Shown: piece after piece, positions 44,895-55,093 of the stretch
Layout of the letters: each line of letters starts with the position of its first letter
Position numbering within the stretch: the stretch's first letter is position 1
DNA from: Flavobacteriales bacterium
GTDB taxonomy: Bacteria; Bacteroidota; Bacteroidia; Flavobacteriales_E; Vicingaceae
Direction of reading: 5' to 3'
Length of the DNA stretch: 64,000 nucleotides
Assembly: GCA_905339165.1 (NCBI GenBank)
Contig: CAJPFH010000003.1
Span: forward strand, 62,001 to 126,000
The notes under the pieces: model-generated
Databases searched by the model: none
Told to the model about the DNA's origin: nothing
Seen by the model: the letters and a program-made list of their open reading frames with translations, nothing else
Position numbers and translations under genes: made by a program

Positions 44895-45668
44895 ATGTCG
44901 AAAAAAGAGGGCCAAATTAAAACCATAGAAATTTCGGTTGAAGAGAAATTGCGTGCATTATATGAATTGCAATTAATAGATACGCAAATAGATAAAATAA
45001 AAATTGTAAGAGGAGAATTACCCCTAGAAGTTCAGGATTTAGAAGATGAAGTGGCCGGTATGGAAACCCGTTTACATAAATTTGAAGAAGAACTTAAAAG
45101 TATTGAATCCGAAATTAGTAATAAACAACAACTCATTAAAGAATCGAAAGCACTTATAAAAAAGTACGAGTCTCAACAGAACAGTGTAAGAAATAACCGA
45201 GAATATGATTCTTTAAGCAAAGAAATAGAATTTCAGAATTTAGAAGTTCAGTTGGCCGAAAAAAGAATTAAGGAACACAAGTTTGCCATAGAAAATAAAA
45301 AGCAACAAATAGAAGAAGCAAAAGAATTATTTGACGGAAGAAAAAAGGATCTTAAAATAAAGAAAAAAGAGTTAGACGATATTATAGCAGAAACAGAAAA
45401 AGAAGAAGCCGATTTGCTTAAAAAATCTAAAAAGCAAAGTGGCTTAATTGAGGAAAGAATTTTAACGGCATACAGCAGAATCAGAAGTAACGCAAAAAAC
45501 GGATTAGCCGTTGTAACCGTAGAAAGAGATGCATGCGGAGGATGTTTTAATAAAATACCTCCTCAACGCCAGCTAGATATTAAAAGCCATAAAAAAGTAA
45601 TTGTATGTGAACATTGCGGGCGTATATTAGTAGATTCCGCAATCAACTCCGAAAAAGAGAAAGCATAA
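44895..45668 (+). CDS. Coiled-coil protein with C4 zinc ribbon (CT398-like)
   Basis: This 257-aa protein has an N-terminal two-thirds (about 10-195) that is a long coiled coil rich in Glu, Lys and Leu. The C-terminus carries four zinc-ligating cysteines, CGGCFNKIPP and CEHCGRIL. The family (zf-RING_7, CT398/HP0958-like) has members tied to secretion and RNA binding, but none is defined for this phylum. It is cotranscribed with the Nif3-like gene and followed by a terminator. Confidence 0.9.
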   Translation: MSKKEGQIKTIEISVEEKLRALYELQLIDTQIDKIKIVRGELPLEVQDLEDEVAGMETRLHKFEEELKSIESEISNKQQLIKESKALIKKYESQQNSVRNNREYDSLSKEIEFQNLEVQLAEKRIKEHKFAIENKKQQIEEAKELFDGRKKDLKIKKKELDDIIAETEKEEADLLKKSKKQSGLIEERILTAYSRIRSNAKNGLAVVTVERDACGGCFNKIPPQRQLDIKSHKKVIVCEHCGRILVDSAINSEKEKA

Positions 45669-45690
45669 CAAACTAACTAACATTTAATTT

Positions 45691-45723
45691 AAGAGCAGAT
45701 GAAAATTCATCTGCTCTTTTTTT
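45691..45723 (+). terminator. Rho-independent terminator after the zinc-ribbon gene
   Basis: Arms AAGAGCAGATGAA and TTCATCTGCTCTT enclose a tiny loop and run into a T tract, 22 bp after the stop codon. Confidence 0.92.
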
Positions 45724-45736
45724 ATACCTTTAATTC

Positions 45737-47866
45737 ATGTTTACAAAAGCACAAGTGCCTATGCTCCGCCTTTTGTTACCTTTTGTTACAGGGGTTGTGC
45801 TAGCAATTTATGCAAATTATTTTTCTTGGTTTTTACCAGCCTTAAGCCTTCTATTAATCACTGGTTTTCTCATATTACTTAGAGTAAATTCAACCAACGC
45901 ATTTAAGTATAACTTTTTAAATGGAGTACTTATTCATTTATTATTATTTCTATTTGGCTATTTATATACGTTAAATCGCACTTCATTTAACAATTCAAAT
46001 TATTTTACAAAAATAGAAATTCACAAACATGGTGTAGTAATAGGCGAAGTATTGGAATCTCCTGTGGTGCGGTCGCATTCTACCAAAGTCATATTAGATG
46101 TAAAAGGTGTTAGAAACGCCAGTGAATGGAGCAGTACAACAGGTAAAATGATACTATATCTTAAAACCGATAGTTTTTGCCACAAGATACAAGCAGGCGA
46201 TTTATTATCATTCCTACCGAAATTCGAAGATGTACCTGCACCTAAGAATCCGAATGAATTTGATTTCCGCCAGTACATGTCTTTTCATTTAATTCAAAAG
46301 CAGGCTTTTCTAAAATCAGACGAGTGGATACTGATTAAAAACACTCGTTCCAACCTTTTAACGAGGTATGCCGGTAGTTTGAGAAAAAAACTTATTTCAA
46401 TGTTTTCGGAATTTAAGATAGAAGGGAAGCAACTAGCCGTAGCATTGGCATTAGTGCTGGGATATAAAGACGAAATAGATGCTCAGTTGAAGAGGTCTTA
46501 CTCTAGTTCGGGAGCCATGCACGTACTGGCTGTTTCCGGGCTGCATGTTGGAATTATTTTTCTTATCGTTTCCAAATTATTCTTTTTTATTGAAAACAAA
46601 AAGTACGGAAAATTCATTCAATTGTTTTTTCTTTTATTGGCTCTATGGTTTTATGCATTGCTTACAGGGTTGTCTCCTTCGGTGTTGCGTGCGGCAACCA
46701 TGTTTAGTTTTATGGCCATTGCCAAAGCCACCCACCGAAATACCAATTTTTTTAACACACTGGCTTCTTCTGCATTTTTTTTATTACTCATAAATCCATT
46801 TATAATAATGGAAGTAGGGTTTCAGCTCTCTTATTTAGCAGTAATAGGCATTGTGGTGTTTTATCCTTGGATATATTCTATTCTTAAAATAAAAAATAAA
46901 ATCATAGATTATGTGTGGTCTATTACCTCCGTATCGTTGTCGGCACAACTAGTTACCTTTCCCCTAAGTCTTTTATATTTTCATCAGTTTCCAACCTATT
47001 TTTTATTTTCCAATTTGGTGGTTATTCCCATGGCATTGCTCATTCTTCCTGCCAGTATTCTTTTATTTTTAATTTCACCCTTTAAGTATATTGCCTCGTA
47101 TTTAGCCATGGGAATAAACCGTTTACTAATTATCTTAAACCAATTTGTAGAATATGTAGAATCCTTTCCAAACGCTTTAATACAAAATATTTCCTTTTCT
47201 GTTTTTGAAACATGGATGCTTTATCTGTTCTTATTTTTCATTATTTGCTTTGGATGGTACAAACGGTATGGCTATTTTTTTTCTGCCCTATGTTGCATTA
47301 TTTTAAGTTTAGGATATAGGGCACATCTTTCAAACACGTATAAAAACAATTCTAAATTTATTGTTTACAATATTCCGGCATATTCTGCTATCAATCTTAT
47401 TCAGAATACCAACAATGTTTTAATTACCGATTTAGAATTACACAAAAACAGAGAAAAAATGTTGTTTCATATTCAGAACAACTGGATAAAACATGGTTTA
47501 GAAAATGAGAGGGTACTCTATTTAAGTAGTCTTAGCAAACAACATCAGTTATCTAACCTATACAAAACCCTCGGTGCAGGCTTGTATATTAAAGGAAACT
47601 TTATAGGTTTTAACGGAAAGAGAATTTACATACACAATAGTGAGTTGTCTAAGGTGTTTCCCGATAAGCCTGTTTTTGTTGATTATTTAGTGATAACGGC
47701 CAAAGGGAAAATGGATTTTAATCATCTGAGAAAATACTTTTCTTTCAACAAAATTATTTTCGATTCATCTGTATCATTTAGAAAAGCAGAGTATATAAAG
47801 GAAAAAATCAGCAACGAAGATATTCACGAAGTGCAAAAGCATGGATATTTTATGGTAGAAGTTTAA
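45737..47866 (+). CDS. comEC: ComEC/Rec2 DNA-uptake channel protein
   Basis: This 709-aa polytopic protein pulls single-stranded DNA through the cytoplasmic membrane during natural transformation. It has a DUF4131 N-terminal part (about 20-190) and a competence domain with the hallmark SGAMHVLAVSGLHVGI (257-272) and many helices. The C-terminal ~190 residues lack an HxHxDH metallo-beta-lactamase motif, so the extracellular nuclease-like domain is absent or highly degenerate. That short form is usual in Bacteroidota. No other competence genes are nearby. Confidence 0.93.
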   Translation: MFTKAQVPMLRLLLPFVTGVVLAIYANYFSWFLPALSLLLITGFLILLRVNSTNAFKYNFLNGVLIHLLLFLFGYLYTLNRTSFNNSNYFTKIEIHKHGVVIGEVLESPVVRSHSTKVILDVKGVRNASEWSSTTGKMILYLKTDSFCHKIQAGDLLSFLPKFEDVPAPKNPNEFDFRQYMSFHLIQKQAFLKSDEWILIKNTRSNLLTRYAGSLRKKLISMFSEFKIEGKQLAVALALVLGYKDEIDAQLKRSYSSSGAMHVLAVSGLHVGIIFLIVSKLFFFIENKKYGKFIQLFFLLLALWFYALLTGLSPSVLRAATMFSFMAIAKATHRNTNFFNTLASSAFFLLLINPFIIMEVGFQLSYLAVIGIVVFYPWIYSILKIKNKIIDYVWSITSVSLSAQLVTFPLSLLYFHQFPTYFLFSNLVVIPMALLILPASILLFLISPFKYIASYLAMGINRLLIILNQFVEYVESFPNALIQNISFSVFETWMLYLFLFFIICFGWYKRYGYFFSALCCIILSLGYRAHLSNTYKNNSKFIVYNIPAYSAINLIQNTNNVLITDLELHKNREKMLFHIQNNWIKHGLENERVLYLSSLSKQHQLSNLYKTLGAGLYIKGNFIGFNGKRIYIHNSELSKVFPDKPVFVDYLVITAKGKMDFNHLRKYFSFNKIIFDSSVSFRKAEYIKEKISNEDIHEVQKHGYFMVEV

Positions 47867-47950
47867 TTTATAGGCAAACCTGCTTAATTAGTCTATAAAT
47901 AAAACCAATTGCAAATAATTTTAGTAATTTGACTGCGTAAAAAAATAAAA

Positions 47951-50485
47951 ATGAAAGAACTATACAATTTAAAAACAATATTTACAATACTTCTTTGTAT
48001 TTATACTTCGGGAATATTTTCTCAAAATATTTTTCGCGAATACCAAGATGGTAAAATTTGGTTTAAACTTAAAAATGAGCAAGTCATTGTTTTGCCTAAA
48101 AATCATAGTGGACAAGATAAAACTTCTTACTTTAATTTGCCTTTAAATACTCTTTCTTTTATTCAAGAACTGAGTTTAAAATACAACATTATTAAGTTGT
48201 CTCAACCTTTTGTAACATTAAAAAGTTCGCAGGAATTATTACGCACCTACGAATTGCATTTTTCAGATGTTGGATTGGTAGAAGAAATAATAAAAGAAAT
48301 TTTAAAATCGGGAAAAGTAGAATATGCCGAAAAAGTGCCGTACAATCAGTTGGTTTGGACGCCCAACGATCCACAGTTTGTGTCCAACCAGTGGGGCTTG
48401 GTGCAAATAAGTTCTCAGTTAGCATGGAATATCTCACTTGGAAATGCGGCAATAACCGTGGCAACCGTAGATAATGCCGTTCAAACAAACCATGCCGATT
48501 TGCAAAATGCAATGTGGGTAAATCCGGGCGAAATAGCCGGAAATGGAATAGATGATGATGGAAACGGATACATTGACGATATCAATGGATTTGATGTAGC
48601 CGACAATGATAACAATCCCAATCCACCTTCTTCGCAATTTAGTCATGGTACACATGTAGCAGGCATAACAGGTGCTTCTACAAATAACGGAGTTGGCGTA
48701 GCTTCAATAGGTGCAGGAATAAGCATTATAGGAGTAAAAGCAACAGGAAATAACGACAATTCAAATTCTATTACAAATGGATATGCGGGTATCACGTATG
48801 CCGCAGCAGCCGGAGCAAGAGTAATAAACTGTTCGTGGGGAGGTACAGGATTTTCTCAAACTGCCCAAAACATTATTAATAGTGCATGGAACAGTGGTTC
48901 TATTATAGTAGCTGCTGCAGGAAATGATAATGTAAGTACCCTGTTTTATCCTGCCGCCTATAATAATGTAATTTCTGTAGCCTCTACTACTACCAATGAT
49001 GTGAAATCAAGTTTTTCTAACTATGGAGCCTGGGTTGATGTATCTGCTCCCGGAAGCACCATAATGAGCACAACTCCATTCGGAAATTATTCCAACATGT
49101 CGGGTACTTCAATGGCTTCTCCAATGGTAGCGGGTTTGTTAGGTTTAATGTTATCGCATTACCCTACCATGGCTAATAACGATGTAATAACCTGCTTGCT
49201 TTCTACCTGCAAAAATATAAACACACAAAACCCCAATTACATTGGTTTATTAGGTGCAGGGCGTATAGATGCCTATGCTGCATTACAGTGTGTAGACCAA
49301 GCAAAAACAGCTCCGCCCACTGTAGATTTTGTGGCAGATATTACAGAAGCATGTAAAGTGCCGCAACAAGTGAAGTTTACCAACAACTCGTTTAATGCAA
49401 ATACTTTTTTATGGGACTTTGGGAATGGTAACACCAGTACACAAACCAGCCCTACTCACTTTTACACCCAAAGCGGAACATACAATGTAAAATTAGTGGC
49501 TACCGGCAATAACGGAGTAGATTCACTTATTAAAAACATGTATATTGTTATAAGTACTCCTCAATCACCTACGGCTACAGGTGATACGATTTGCGAGAAC
49601 CAAACAGCCACATTAAACGGAAGTGGAAACGGTACTCTTCGATGGTTTGATGCACCAACCGGAGGAACATTGTTTGGAACCGGAAATACGTACACCACCC
49701 CCTCTTTAAGTGTTTCCAAAACATATTATGTGGAAGATTTAATATCAGGAACCACCGCAAATGTAGGTCCGGTAAATAATTCATTTGGAGGCGGAGGATA
49801 CCATAATAACGGTACTAGTCAATATCTTATATTTGATGTTTTAAAACCCTGTACACTACTAACCGCATGGGTAAATGCAAATAGTTCGGGAAGCAGAACT
49901 TTTACTCTCTTAAACAGTTCGGGGGTGGTTTTACAAACAGTAAACGTAAATGTGAGTGCCGGACAAAGTACCGTTAATTTAAATATTCCTCTAACCCCTG
50001 GTACAGGCTACAGAATAGGAGGAAACAATATGGATTTATACAGAAATAATGCAGGAGTTAATTACCCCTATACGTTAAATGGGGTACTTAACATTACAGG
50101 TTCTAGTGCAGGGGCCGCTTACTATTATTACTTATACAACTGGGAAATAAAAGAAGATGATTGTATAAGTGAAAGAACCCCTGTAGAAGCAACGGTTATT
50201 TCTTGCGTTGGTGTAGAAGAATTTATATCGGGTCAAGTTTCCTTGTATCCAAACCCTGCCAAGGAGAATATTACTCTCGAATTTATGTTAGAAGAATCAG
50301 GTAACATTCAGTTTAGTTTTTATGATATTAGCGGAAAACAAATCATAAATTCCGAAATAGTTCATGGGATACAGGGAATGAATAAAAAACAATTCAATGT
50401 AAAATCATTATCACAGGGATTCTATTTCCTTCACATACAAAAGGATAATCAAAAGAAAACATTTAAAGTAATTATTTCAGAATAA
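47951..50485 (+). CDS. T9SS-secreted subtilisin-family (S8) protease
   Basis: This 844-aa exported protease has a signal peptide (residues 1-24), a pro-region (to ~135) and an S8 catalytic domain. Its Asp is in VATVDNAVQ, its His in SHGTHVAGI and its Ser in SGTSMASPMVAG. Then come a PKD domain (WDFGNGNTSTQTSPTH), an Ig-like repeat (GDTICENQTATLNG) and a conserved beta module shared with the next gene (LIFDVLKPC, SSAGAAYYYYLYNWE). A T9SS type A sorting domain (YPNPAKENITLEF, GFYFLHIQK) closes it. It probably works with the adjacent M4 protease in extracellular protein digestion. Confidence 0.93.
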   Translation: MKELYNLKTIFTILLCIYTSGIFSQNIFREYQDGKIWFKLKNEQVIVLPKNHSGQDKTSYFNLPLNTLSFIQELSLKYNIIKLSQPFVTLKSSQELLRTYELHFSDVGLVEEIIKEILKSGKVEYAEKVPYNQLVWTPNDPQFVSNQWGLVQISSQLAWNISLGNAAITVATVDNAVQTNHADLQNAMWVNPGEIAGNGIDDDGNGYIDDINGFDVADNDNNPNPPSSQFSHGTHVAGITGASTNNGVGVASIGAGISIIGVKATGNNDNSNSITNGYAGITYAAAAGARVINCSWGGTGFSQTAQNIINSAWNSGSIIVAAAGNDNVSTLFYPAAYNNVISVASTTTNDVKSSFSNYGAWVDVSAPGSTIMSTTPFGNYSNMSGTSMASPMVAGLLGLMLSHYPTMANNDVITCLLSTCKNINTQNPNYIGLLGAGRIDAYAALQCVDQAKTAPPTVDFVADITEACKVPQQVKFTNNSFNANTFLWDFGNGNTSTQTSPTHFYTQSGTYNVKLVATGNNGVDSLIKNMYIVISTPQSPTATGDTICENQTATLNGSGNGTLRWFDAPTGGTLFGTGNTYTTPSLSVSKTYYVEDLISGTTANVGPVNNSFGGGGYHNNGTSQYLIFDVLKPCTLLTAWVNANSSGSRTFTLLNSSGVVLQTVNVNVSAGQSTVNLNIPLTPGTGYRIGGNNMDLYRNNAGVNYPYTLNGVLNITGSSAGAAYYYYLYNWEIKEDDCISERTPVEATVISCVGVEEFISGQVSLYPNPAKENITLEFMLEESGNIQFSFYDISGKQIINSEIVHGIQGMNKKQFNVKSLSQGFYFLHIQKDNQKKTFKVIISE

Positions 50486-50556
50486 CAAGAATTGATATTT
50501 ATTAATTTGTTTGTGATATGTATTTTTTTGTAATTTAACAGTCAAAATTTAACACT

Positions 50557-53427
50557 ATGAAAAAAATTATTATTCTTTTAGTAGCATTAGCATTTACATC
50601 GGTCTCTTTTTCGTCTATTACCGAAAATATTTATAAAGGTGCTGATGCCAACCGGATAGTTCCTACGGCAAAAATTGTAAGAATGAAATCATATTCTCCT
50701 GTACCTAATTATGTGGAATACGGCATGCCCATTGCCTTTAATCAAAGTACACTGGAAAAATGGTTGCAATCTTTTTTTGGCGAAGAAGGAAGTAATTACA
50801 CCATAGAGAAACGTAACGAAGAAACCGACCAAATTGGATTTACGCATATCAATTTTAATCAGCTATACAAAGGGGTGCGTGTTACTAACGCTACCTACAA
50901 AGCACATATTAAAGAAGGAAAATTAGTAAGTGTGAATGGAGATTTTTTTCCTGTAAACCCTGCTTCAGAAACACCTGTTATCTCAGAGCAAACAGCACTG
51001 CAACATGCACTATCGCATATTGGAGCCCAACTTTATAAGTGGCAAGTTGCCGAAGAGGAGGAGCATTTAAAAGAACACGAAAATAATTCGGCTGCTACTT
51101 ATTTTCCGAAAGCAGAATTACATATTGTGCATCCCGAAAATAAATTTTTTGAGCCGATTACTAAACTCGCATACAAATTTAATATCTACGCACACCAACC
51201 TATGAGCAGACAAGATATTTACGTAGATGCCACCAATGGGAACATTCTTTTATCAATAGACCGTATACATCATGGAAATAGTAACGGTACTGTAGTAACG
51301 GCATACAGTGGCACACACCCCATGACAACAGATAGTGTTTCTCCTACACAATTTCGCTTACGCGAAACCACTAGAGGAAACGGAGTTCGCACATTTAATC
51401 TTTTAACAGGAACCAACTATGGCAATGCAGTTGATTTTACCGATACCGACAATTATTGGAATAATGTAAATCCACAGAAAGACCAATATGCTGGAGATGC
51501 ACATTGGGGAGCACAAATGACTTACGATTATTATTTTCAGAATTATAACAGAAACAGTATTGATAACAACGGTTTTCAGTTAAATAGTTATGTACATTAC
51601 AGCACCAATTACGTAAATGCATTTTGGGATGGACAAAAAATGACGTACGGAGATGGAGATAATTCCTACACACCATTAACTTCGTTAGATATATGCGGAC
51701 ATGAAGTAACCCACGGTTTAACCACTTTTACTGCTGATTTGGTTTACTCTTACGAATCGGGTGCGTTAAATGAATCTTTTAGCGATATTTTTGGAACGGC
51801 AGTTGAATGGTTCGGTAAAAATCCGGGACAAGCAAATTGGCTGATTGGCGAAGATATTGGTTCGGCATTTCGCTCCATGTTAAATCCAAAAGTTTATTCC
51901 GACCCGCATACTTATTTGGGCCAGTATTGGTACGTAGGGCCAAACGATAATGGAGGTGTTCATACCAACAGCGGTGTACAAAATCATTGGTTTTATCGCT
52001 TAAGTGTTGGGGGTTCCGGAACCAATGATAATGGAGATAGTTACAATATTTCAGGAATAGGAATGGCCAAAGCCGGTGCAATAGCTTTTAGAAATTTAAC
52101 TGTATATCTATCTCAAAATTCTCAGTATGCCGATGCCCGCTTTTACGCTATTAAAGCGGCCGAAGATTTATATGGAGCCTGTTCTTTTGAAGTAGAGCAA
52201 TGCACAAATGCATGGTATGCCGTAGGGGTAGGAGGAGTTTATCAAGCTATCGTAATTCCTAATTTCGCAGCCAATTCTACCACAAGCTGTACAGTGCCAT
52301 TTACAGTGTCATTTAACAATACCAGTACCAACGCTTCTACATTTAACTGGAGTTTCGGAGATGGGGGGGGCAGCACACAAATTTCTCCTTCGTATACGTA
52401 CAACCAAGCCGGAACATATAATGTAAAACTAGTAGCCGATGGTGGAAATTGCGGAATAGATTCAATTACCAAAAATACGTACATTGTAATCAATACCCCT
52501 CCGGTTCCAACTTCTGTAGGCGATTCGGTTTGTACCAATCAAACAGCAACCTTAACAGCATCCGGCTCTGGAAATCTTACGTGGTATGATGCTCAAATTG
52601 GAGGAAATATGGTAGGAACAGGAACTACATTTACCACACCGGCTTTAACTGCTACCACATACTATTATGTGGATAATGCTACACCAGGCCCTACAGGAAA
52701 TGTAGGCCCCATTGATAACACTATTGGTGGAGGAAACAACCATAGTAATGGATCATCTCAGTTTTTGATTTTTGATGTGTTGAAACCATGTACTATTGTT
52801 TCTGCATGGGCCTTAGCACAAGGCACTTCGGTAAGAACATTTACTCTTTGGGATAATCAGGGGAATGTGATTCAAACATACCCTGTAAATATTCCGGACG
52901 GACCCGGTACGGTAACGTTAAATATTCCGCTTACTTCTGGTACGGGTTATCGTTTGGGAGGTACGGGTGGAATGAATTTATACAGAAATAGTTCTGGAAC
53001 CAACTATCCCTACACCTTAAATGGAGTAGTTAGTATTACAGGTTCCTCTGCCGGTGCTAGTTATTATTATTATTTATACAACTGGGAAGTAAAAGAAGCA
53101 GATTGTGTGAGCGAACGCACCCCAACCGAAGCGTTTGTTGAGCCTTGTGCCGGCATTTCTGAAAATGGTGTTGGAAAAATATTGGTGTATCCAAATCCTG
53201 CCAATGAGGTGTTAACAATAGAGTTTGATCTTACCCATTCATCTGATGTAGAAATGAAAATGACCGATATTACCGGCAAAGAAGTGTTGAATATTTCTTC
53301 AGGAAATTTTGCAAAAGGAAAAAATAGGGTACAAACGGATATTTCTGGTTTGGCAGAAGGAATGTATATTTATAACCTGCGTGTTGATGGGGTTAATTCT
53401 GCTTATAGAATTGCAATTAGTAGGTAA
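50557..53427 (+). CDS. T9SS-secreted thermolysin-family (M4) metalloprotease
   Basis: This 956-aa exported protease has a signal peptide (residues 1-19), an FTP/PepSY-type propeptide (about 70-235) and an M4 catalytic domain. The zinc site is HEVTH (in DICGHEVTHGLTT), with the third ligand Glu in GALNESFSD; the active-site His is in NDNGGVHTNSGV. The C-terminal PKD, Ig-like and beta modules (LIFDVLKPC, SSAGASYYYYLYNWE) match those of the S8 protease. A sorting domain with VYPNPANEVLTIEFD follows. It is 71 bp from the S8 gene and is followed by a very long hairpin. Confidence 0.94.
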   Translation: MKKIIILLVALAFTSVSFSSITENIYKGADANRIVPTAKIVRMKSYSPVPNYVEYGMPIAFNQSTLEKWLQSFFGEEGSNYTIEKRNEETDQIGFTHINFNQLYKGVRVTNATYKAHIKEGKLVSVNGDFFPVNPASETPVISEQTALQHALSHIGAQLYKWQVAEEEEHLKEHENNSAATYFPKAELHIVHPENKFFEPITKLAYKFNIYAHQPMSRQDIYVDATNGNILLSIDRIHHGNSNGTVVTAYSGTHPMTTDSVSPTQFRLRETTRGNGVRTFNLLTGTNYGNAVDFTDTDNYWNNVNPQKDQYAGDAHWGAQMTYDYYFQNYNRNSIDNNGFQLNSYVHYSTNYVNAFWDGQKMTYGDGDNSYTPLTSLDICGHEVTHGLTTFTADLVYSYESGALNESFSDIFGTAVEWFGKNPGQANWLIGEDIGSAFRSMLNPKVYSDPHTYLGQYWYVGPNDNGGVHTNSGVQNHWFYRLSVGGSGTNDNGDSYNISGIGMAKAGAIAFRNLTVYLSQNSQYADARFYAIKAAEDLYGACSFEVEQCTNAWYAVGVGGVYQAIVIPNFAANSTTSCTVPFTVSFNNTSTNASTFNWSFGDGGGSTQISPSYTYNQAGTYNVKLVADGGNCGIDSITKNTYIVINTPPVPTSVGDSVCTNQTATLTASGSGNLTWYDAQIGGNMVGTGTTFTTPALTATTYYYVDNATPGPTGNVGPIDNTIGGGNNHSNGSSQFLIFDVLKPCTIVSAWALAQGTSVRTFTLWDNQGNVIQTYPVNIPDGPGTVTLNIPLTSGTGYRLGGTGGMNLYRNSSGTNYPYTLNGVVSITGSSAGASYYYYLYNWEVKEADCVSERTPTEAFVEPCAGISENGVGKILVYPNPANEVLTIEFDLTHSSDVEMKMTDITGKEVLNISSGNFAKGKNRVQTDISGLAEGMYIYNLRVDGVNSAYRIAISR

Positions 53428-53433
53428 ACTCTC

Positions 53434-53482
53434 TCGAACATAAAAAAAGCCAAACCATTCGTTTGGCTTTTTTTATGTTCGA
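53434..53482 (+). terminator. Long perfect hairpin after the M4 protease gene
   Basis: Perfect 22-bp arms (53434-53455 and 53461-53482; core AAGCCAAAC/GTTTGGCTT) enclose a 5-nt loop, with A7/T7 tracts inside the arms on both sides. It starts 6 bp after the stop codon and could also stop transcripts arriving from the other strand. Confidence 0.88.
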
Positions 53483-53597
53483 TTCAATTCGAGGAAAAAA
53501 CGAAAATGATACTATAAATATTGATTACTCGTTATTGTGAATGAAAATATTTATTCTTCTAAGAAGATTTCTATAATGACTATATAAGTAAAGCCTT

Positions 53598-53933
53598 ATG
53601 ATTTTGAATTTACTAAGTATGCTTATTCTAATAGTGCTGATATTTCTGCATTATAAAATCATTTTTCATTTTCAGAAATTGGGTAATAAATTAATATTTC
53701 TTTATTACATTCTTTTTTTTGTATTGGGTTTTGGTGTTTTTGCTATTACTTATATCCTTGCATATTCGGGGGCATTACCCAATCACTACAACAGCGAATT
53801 TGAAAGTAAACGTATGAATGATTTAGCTCTTTTCTGTGGGCTTGTTTCAATGATATTATGTGTAACCGGTTTCTTTACTCTTTTATTCAAGCATTTGTTT
53901 TTTCGCAGTAAAAACAAAATAAAATCAGTCTAA
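53598..53933 (+). CDS. Small three-helix membrane protein
   Basis: This 111-aa protein has hydrophobic segments at about 4-22, 34-55 and 76-98 and a basic C-terminus (RSKNKIKSV). No family is recognised. It stands between the protease hairpin and the convergent manC gene. The ORF is plausible but lacks independent support. Confidence 0.5.
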   Translation: MILNLLSMLILIVLIFLHYKIIFHFQKLGNKLIFLYYILFFVLGFGVFAITYILAYSGALPNHYNSEFESKRMNDLALFCGLVSMILCVTGFFTLLFKHLFFRSKNKIKSV

Positions 53934-53995
53934 TAAACGGGTTAATTATTAGTGCGAGAATTAAAAAAGTTTTAAGAGAGAGTTGAGTTTCAATT

Positions 53996-55084
53996 TTAGA
54001 GATATTTATCCCACTTTTTTAGTTTAATATCATTTACAAAATCTTTTATTTTTTGCTCATCGTCTTTTTTGCAAATCAGTAGTACTTCTTTGGTATCTAC
54101 AACAATGTAGTTATCCAATCCTTGTATTACACAAAGTTTGTTTTTTGGAATGTTTACAATGCAATTAGCCGATTCGTATAAAAGTATTTTTTTGCTAATG
54201 AGGGCATTTTTATTTACATCGTGAGGTAAATGGGTGTAAATGGAACCCCAGGTACCAAGGTCGCTCCATCCAATATCGGCACTAATCACAAAAACATTAT
54301 CTGCTTTTTCCATTATACCATAGTCAATAGAGATACTTTTACATTCGTGGTAAATAGAGGCTATGGCTTCTTTTTCATTTTCCAAGAAAGAGGGAAGGTG
54401 TTCATTAAACTGGTGGGCCAACTCGGGCATATATTTTTCAAATGCCGAAATAACGGTTTGTACATTCCATATAAACATTCCCGAATTCCATACAAAATCT
54501 CCGTTTTCTATAAAAACTTTTGCCAGTTCAAGGTTTGGCTTTTCGGTAAATGTTTTTACTTTTTTAATTTCGGAAGAGTACGAAGAGTCTTTATCATCAA
54601 ATTGAATGTAACCGTATCCGGTATCGGGGCGAGTAGGTGTTATGCCAAAGGTTAGTAAACTTTGGTTTTTATTACAATAATACATCGCCTTTTTTGCTAT
54701 TTCGCAGAATACGGTTTCCTTTAATATCAGGTGGTCTGAGGGTGCTATTAGTACACAGGCATTTTTATTTAGTAAAGAAATTTTATAGGTTGCATAAGCA
54801 ATGCAGGGGGCTGTGTTTTTACGCGATGGTTCGAGTAAAATTTGTTCTTCGTTTAGTGTGGGTAGTTGTGTTTTTACCAGCGTTTCGTATTCACTATTGG
54901 TTACAATGAAAATATGCTTTTCGGGTACAATATTTTTTAGTCGTTCAAATGTAAGTTGTAGAAGCGTTTTTCCAACACCCAAGAAGTCGATAAATTGTTT
55001 TGGATAAGAAGTGCGGCTCATAGGCCAAAAGCGGCTACCAATACCGCCTGCCATAATTACGGCATAGTGCGAAGAGTTATTCAT
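53996..55084 (-). CDS. manC: Mannose-1-phosphate guanylyltransferase
   Basis: This 362-aa enzyme makes GDP-mannose from mannose-1-P and GTP, the donor for Gmd at 26086. The nucleotide-binding signature MAGGIGSRFWPMSR (11-24) is followed by PKQF, FTEKPN and NSGMFIWN. The length fits the single-domain form without a phosphomannose isomerase domain. It overlaps nothing and precedes nothing obviously cotranscribed; an aminotransferase gene lies 9 bp upstream on the same strand, so a joint transcript is likely. Confidence 0.95.
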   Translation of the reverse strand: MNNSSHYAVIMAGGIGSRFWPMSRTSYPKQFIDFLGVGKTLLQLTFERLKNIVPEKHIFIVTNSEYETLVKTQLPTLNEEQILLEPSRKNTAPCIAYATYKISLLNKNACVLIAPSDHLILKETVFCEIAKKAMYYCNKNQSLLTFGITPTRPDTGYGYIQFDDKDSSYSSEIKKVKTFTEKPNLELAKVFIENGDFVWNSGMFIWNVQTVISAFEKYMPELAHQFNEHLPSFLENEKEAIASIYHECKSISIDYGIMEKADNVFVISADIGWSDLGTWGSIYTHLPHDVNKNALISKKILLYESANCIVNIPKNKLCVIQGLDNYIVVDTKEVLLICKKDDEQKIKDFVNDIKLKKWDKYL

Positions 55085-55093
55085 TCTATTCTT

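Noticed and set aside
51437-52081. Minus-strand open frames within the M4 protease gene
   Set aside because: They are reverse shadows of a protein with full zinc-site conservation.
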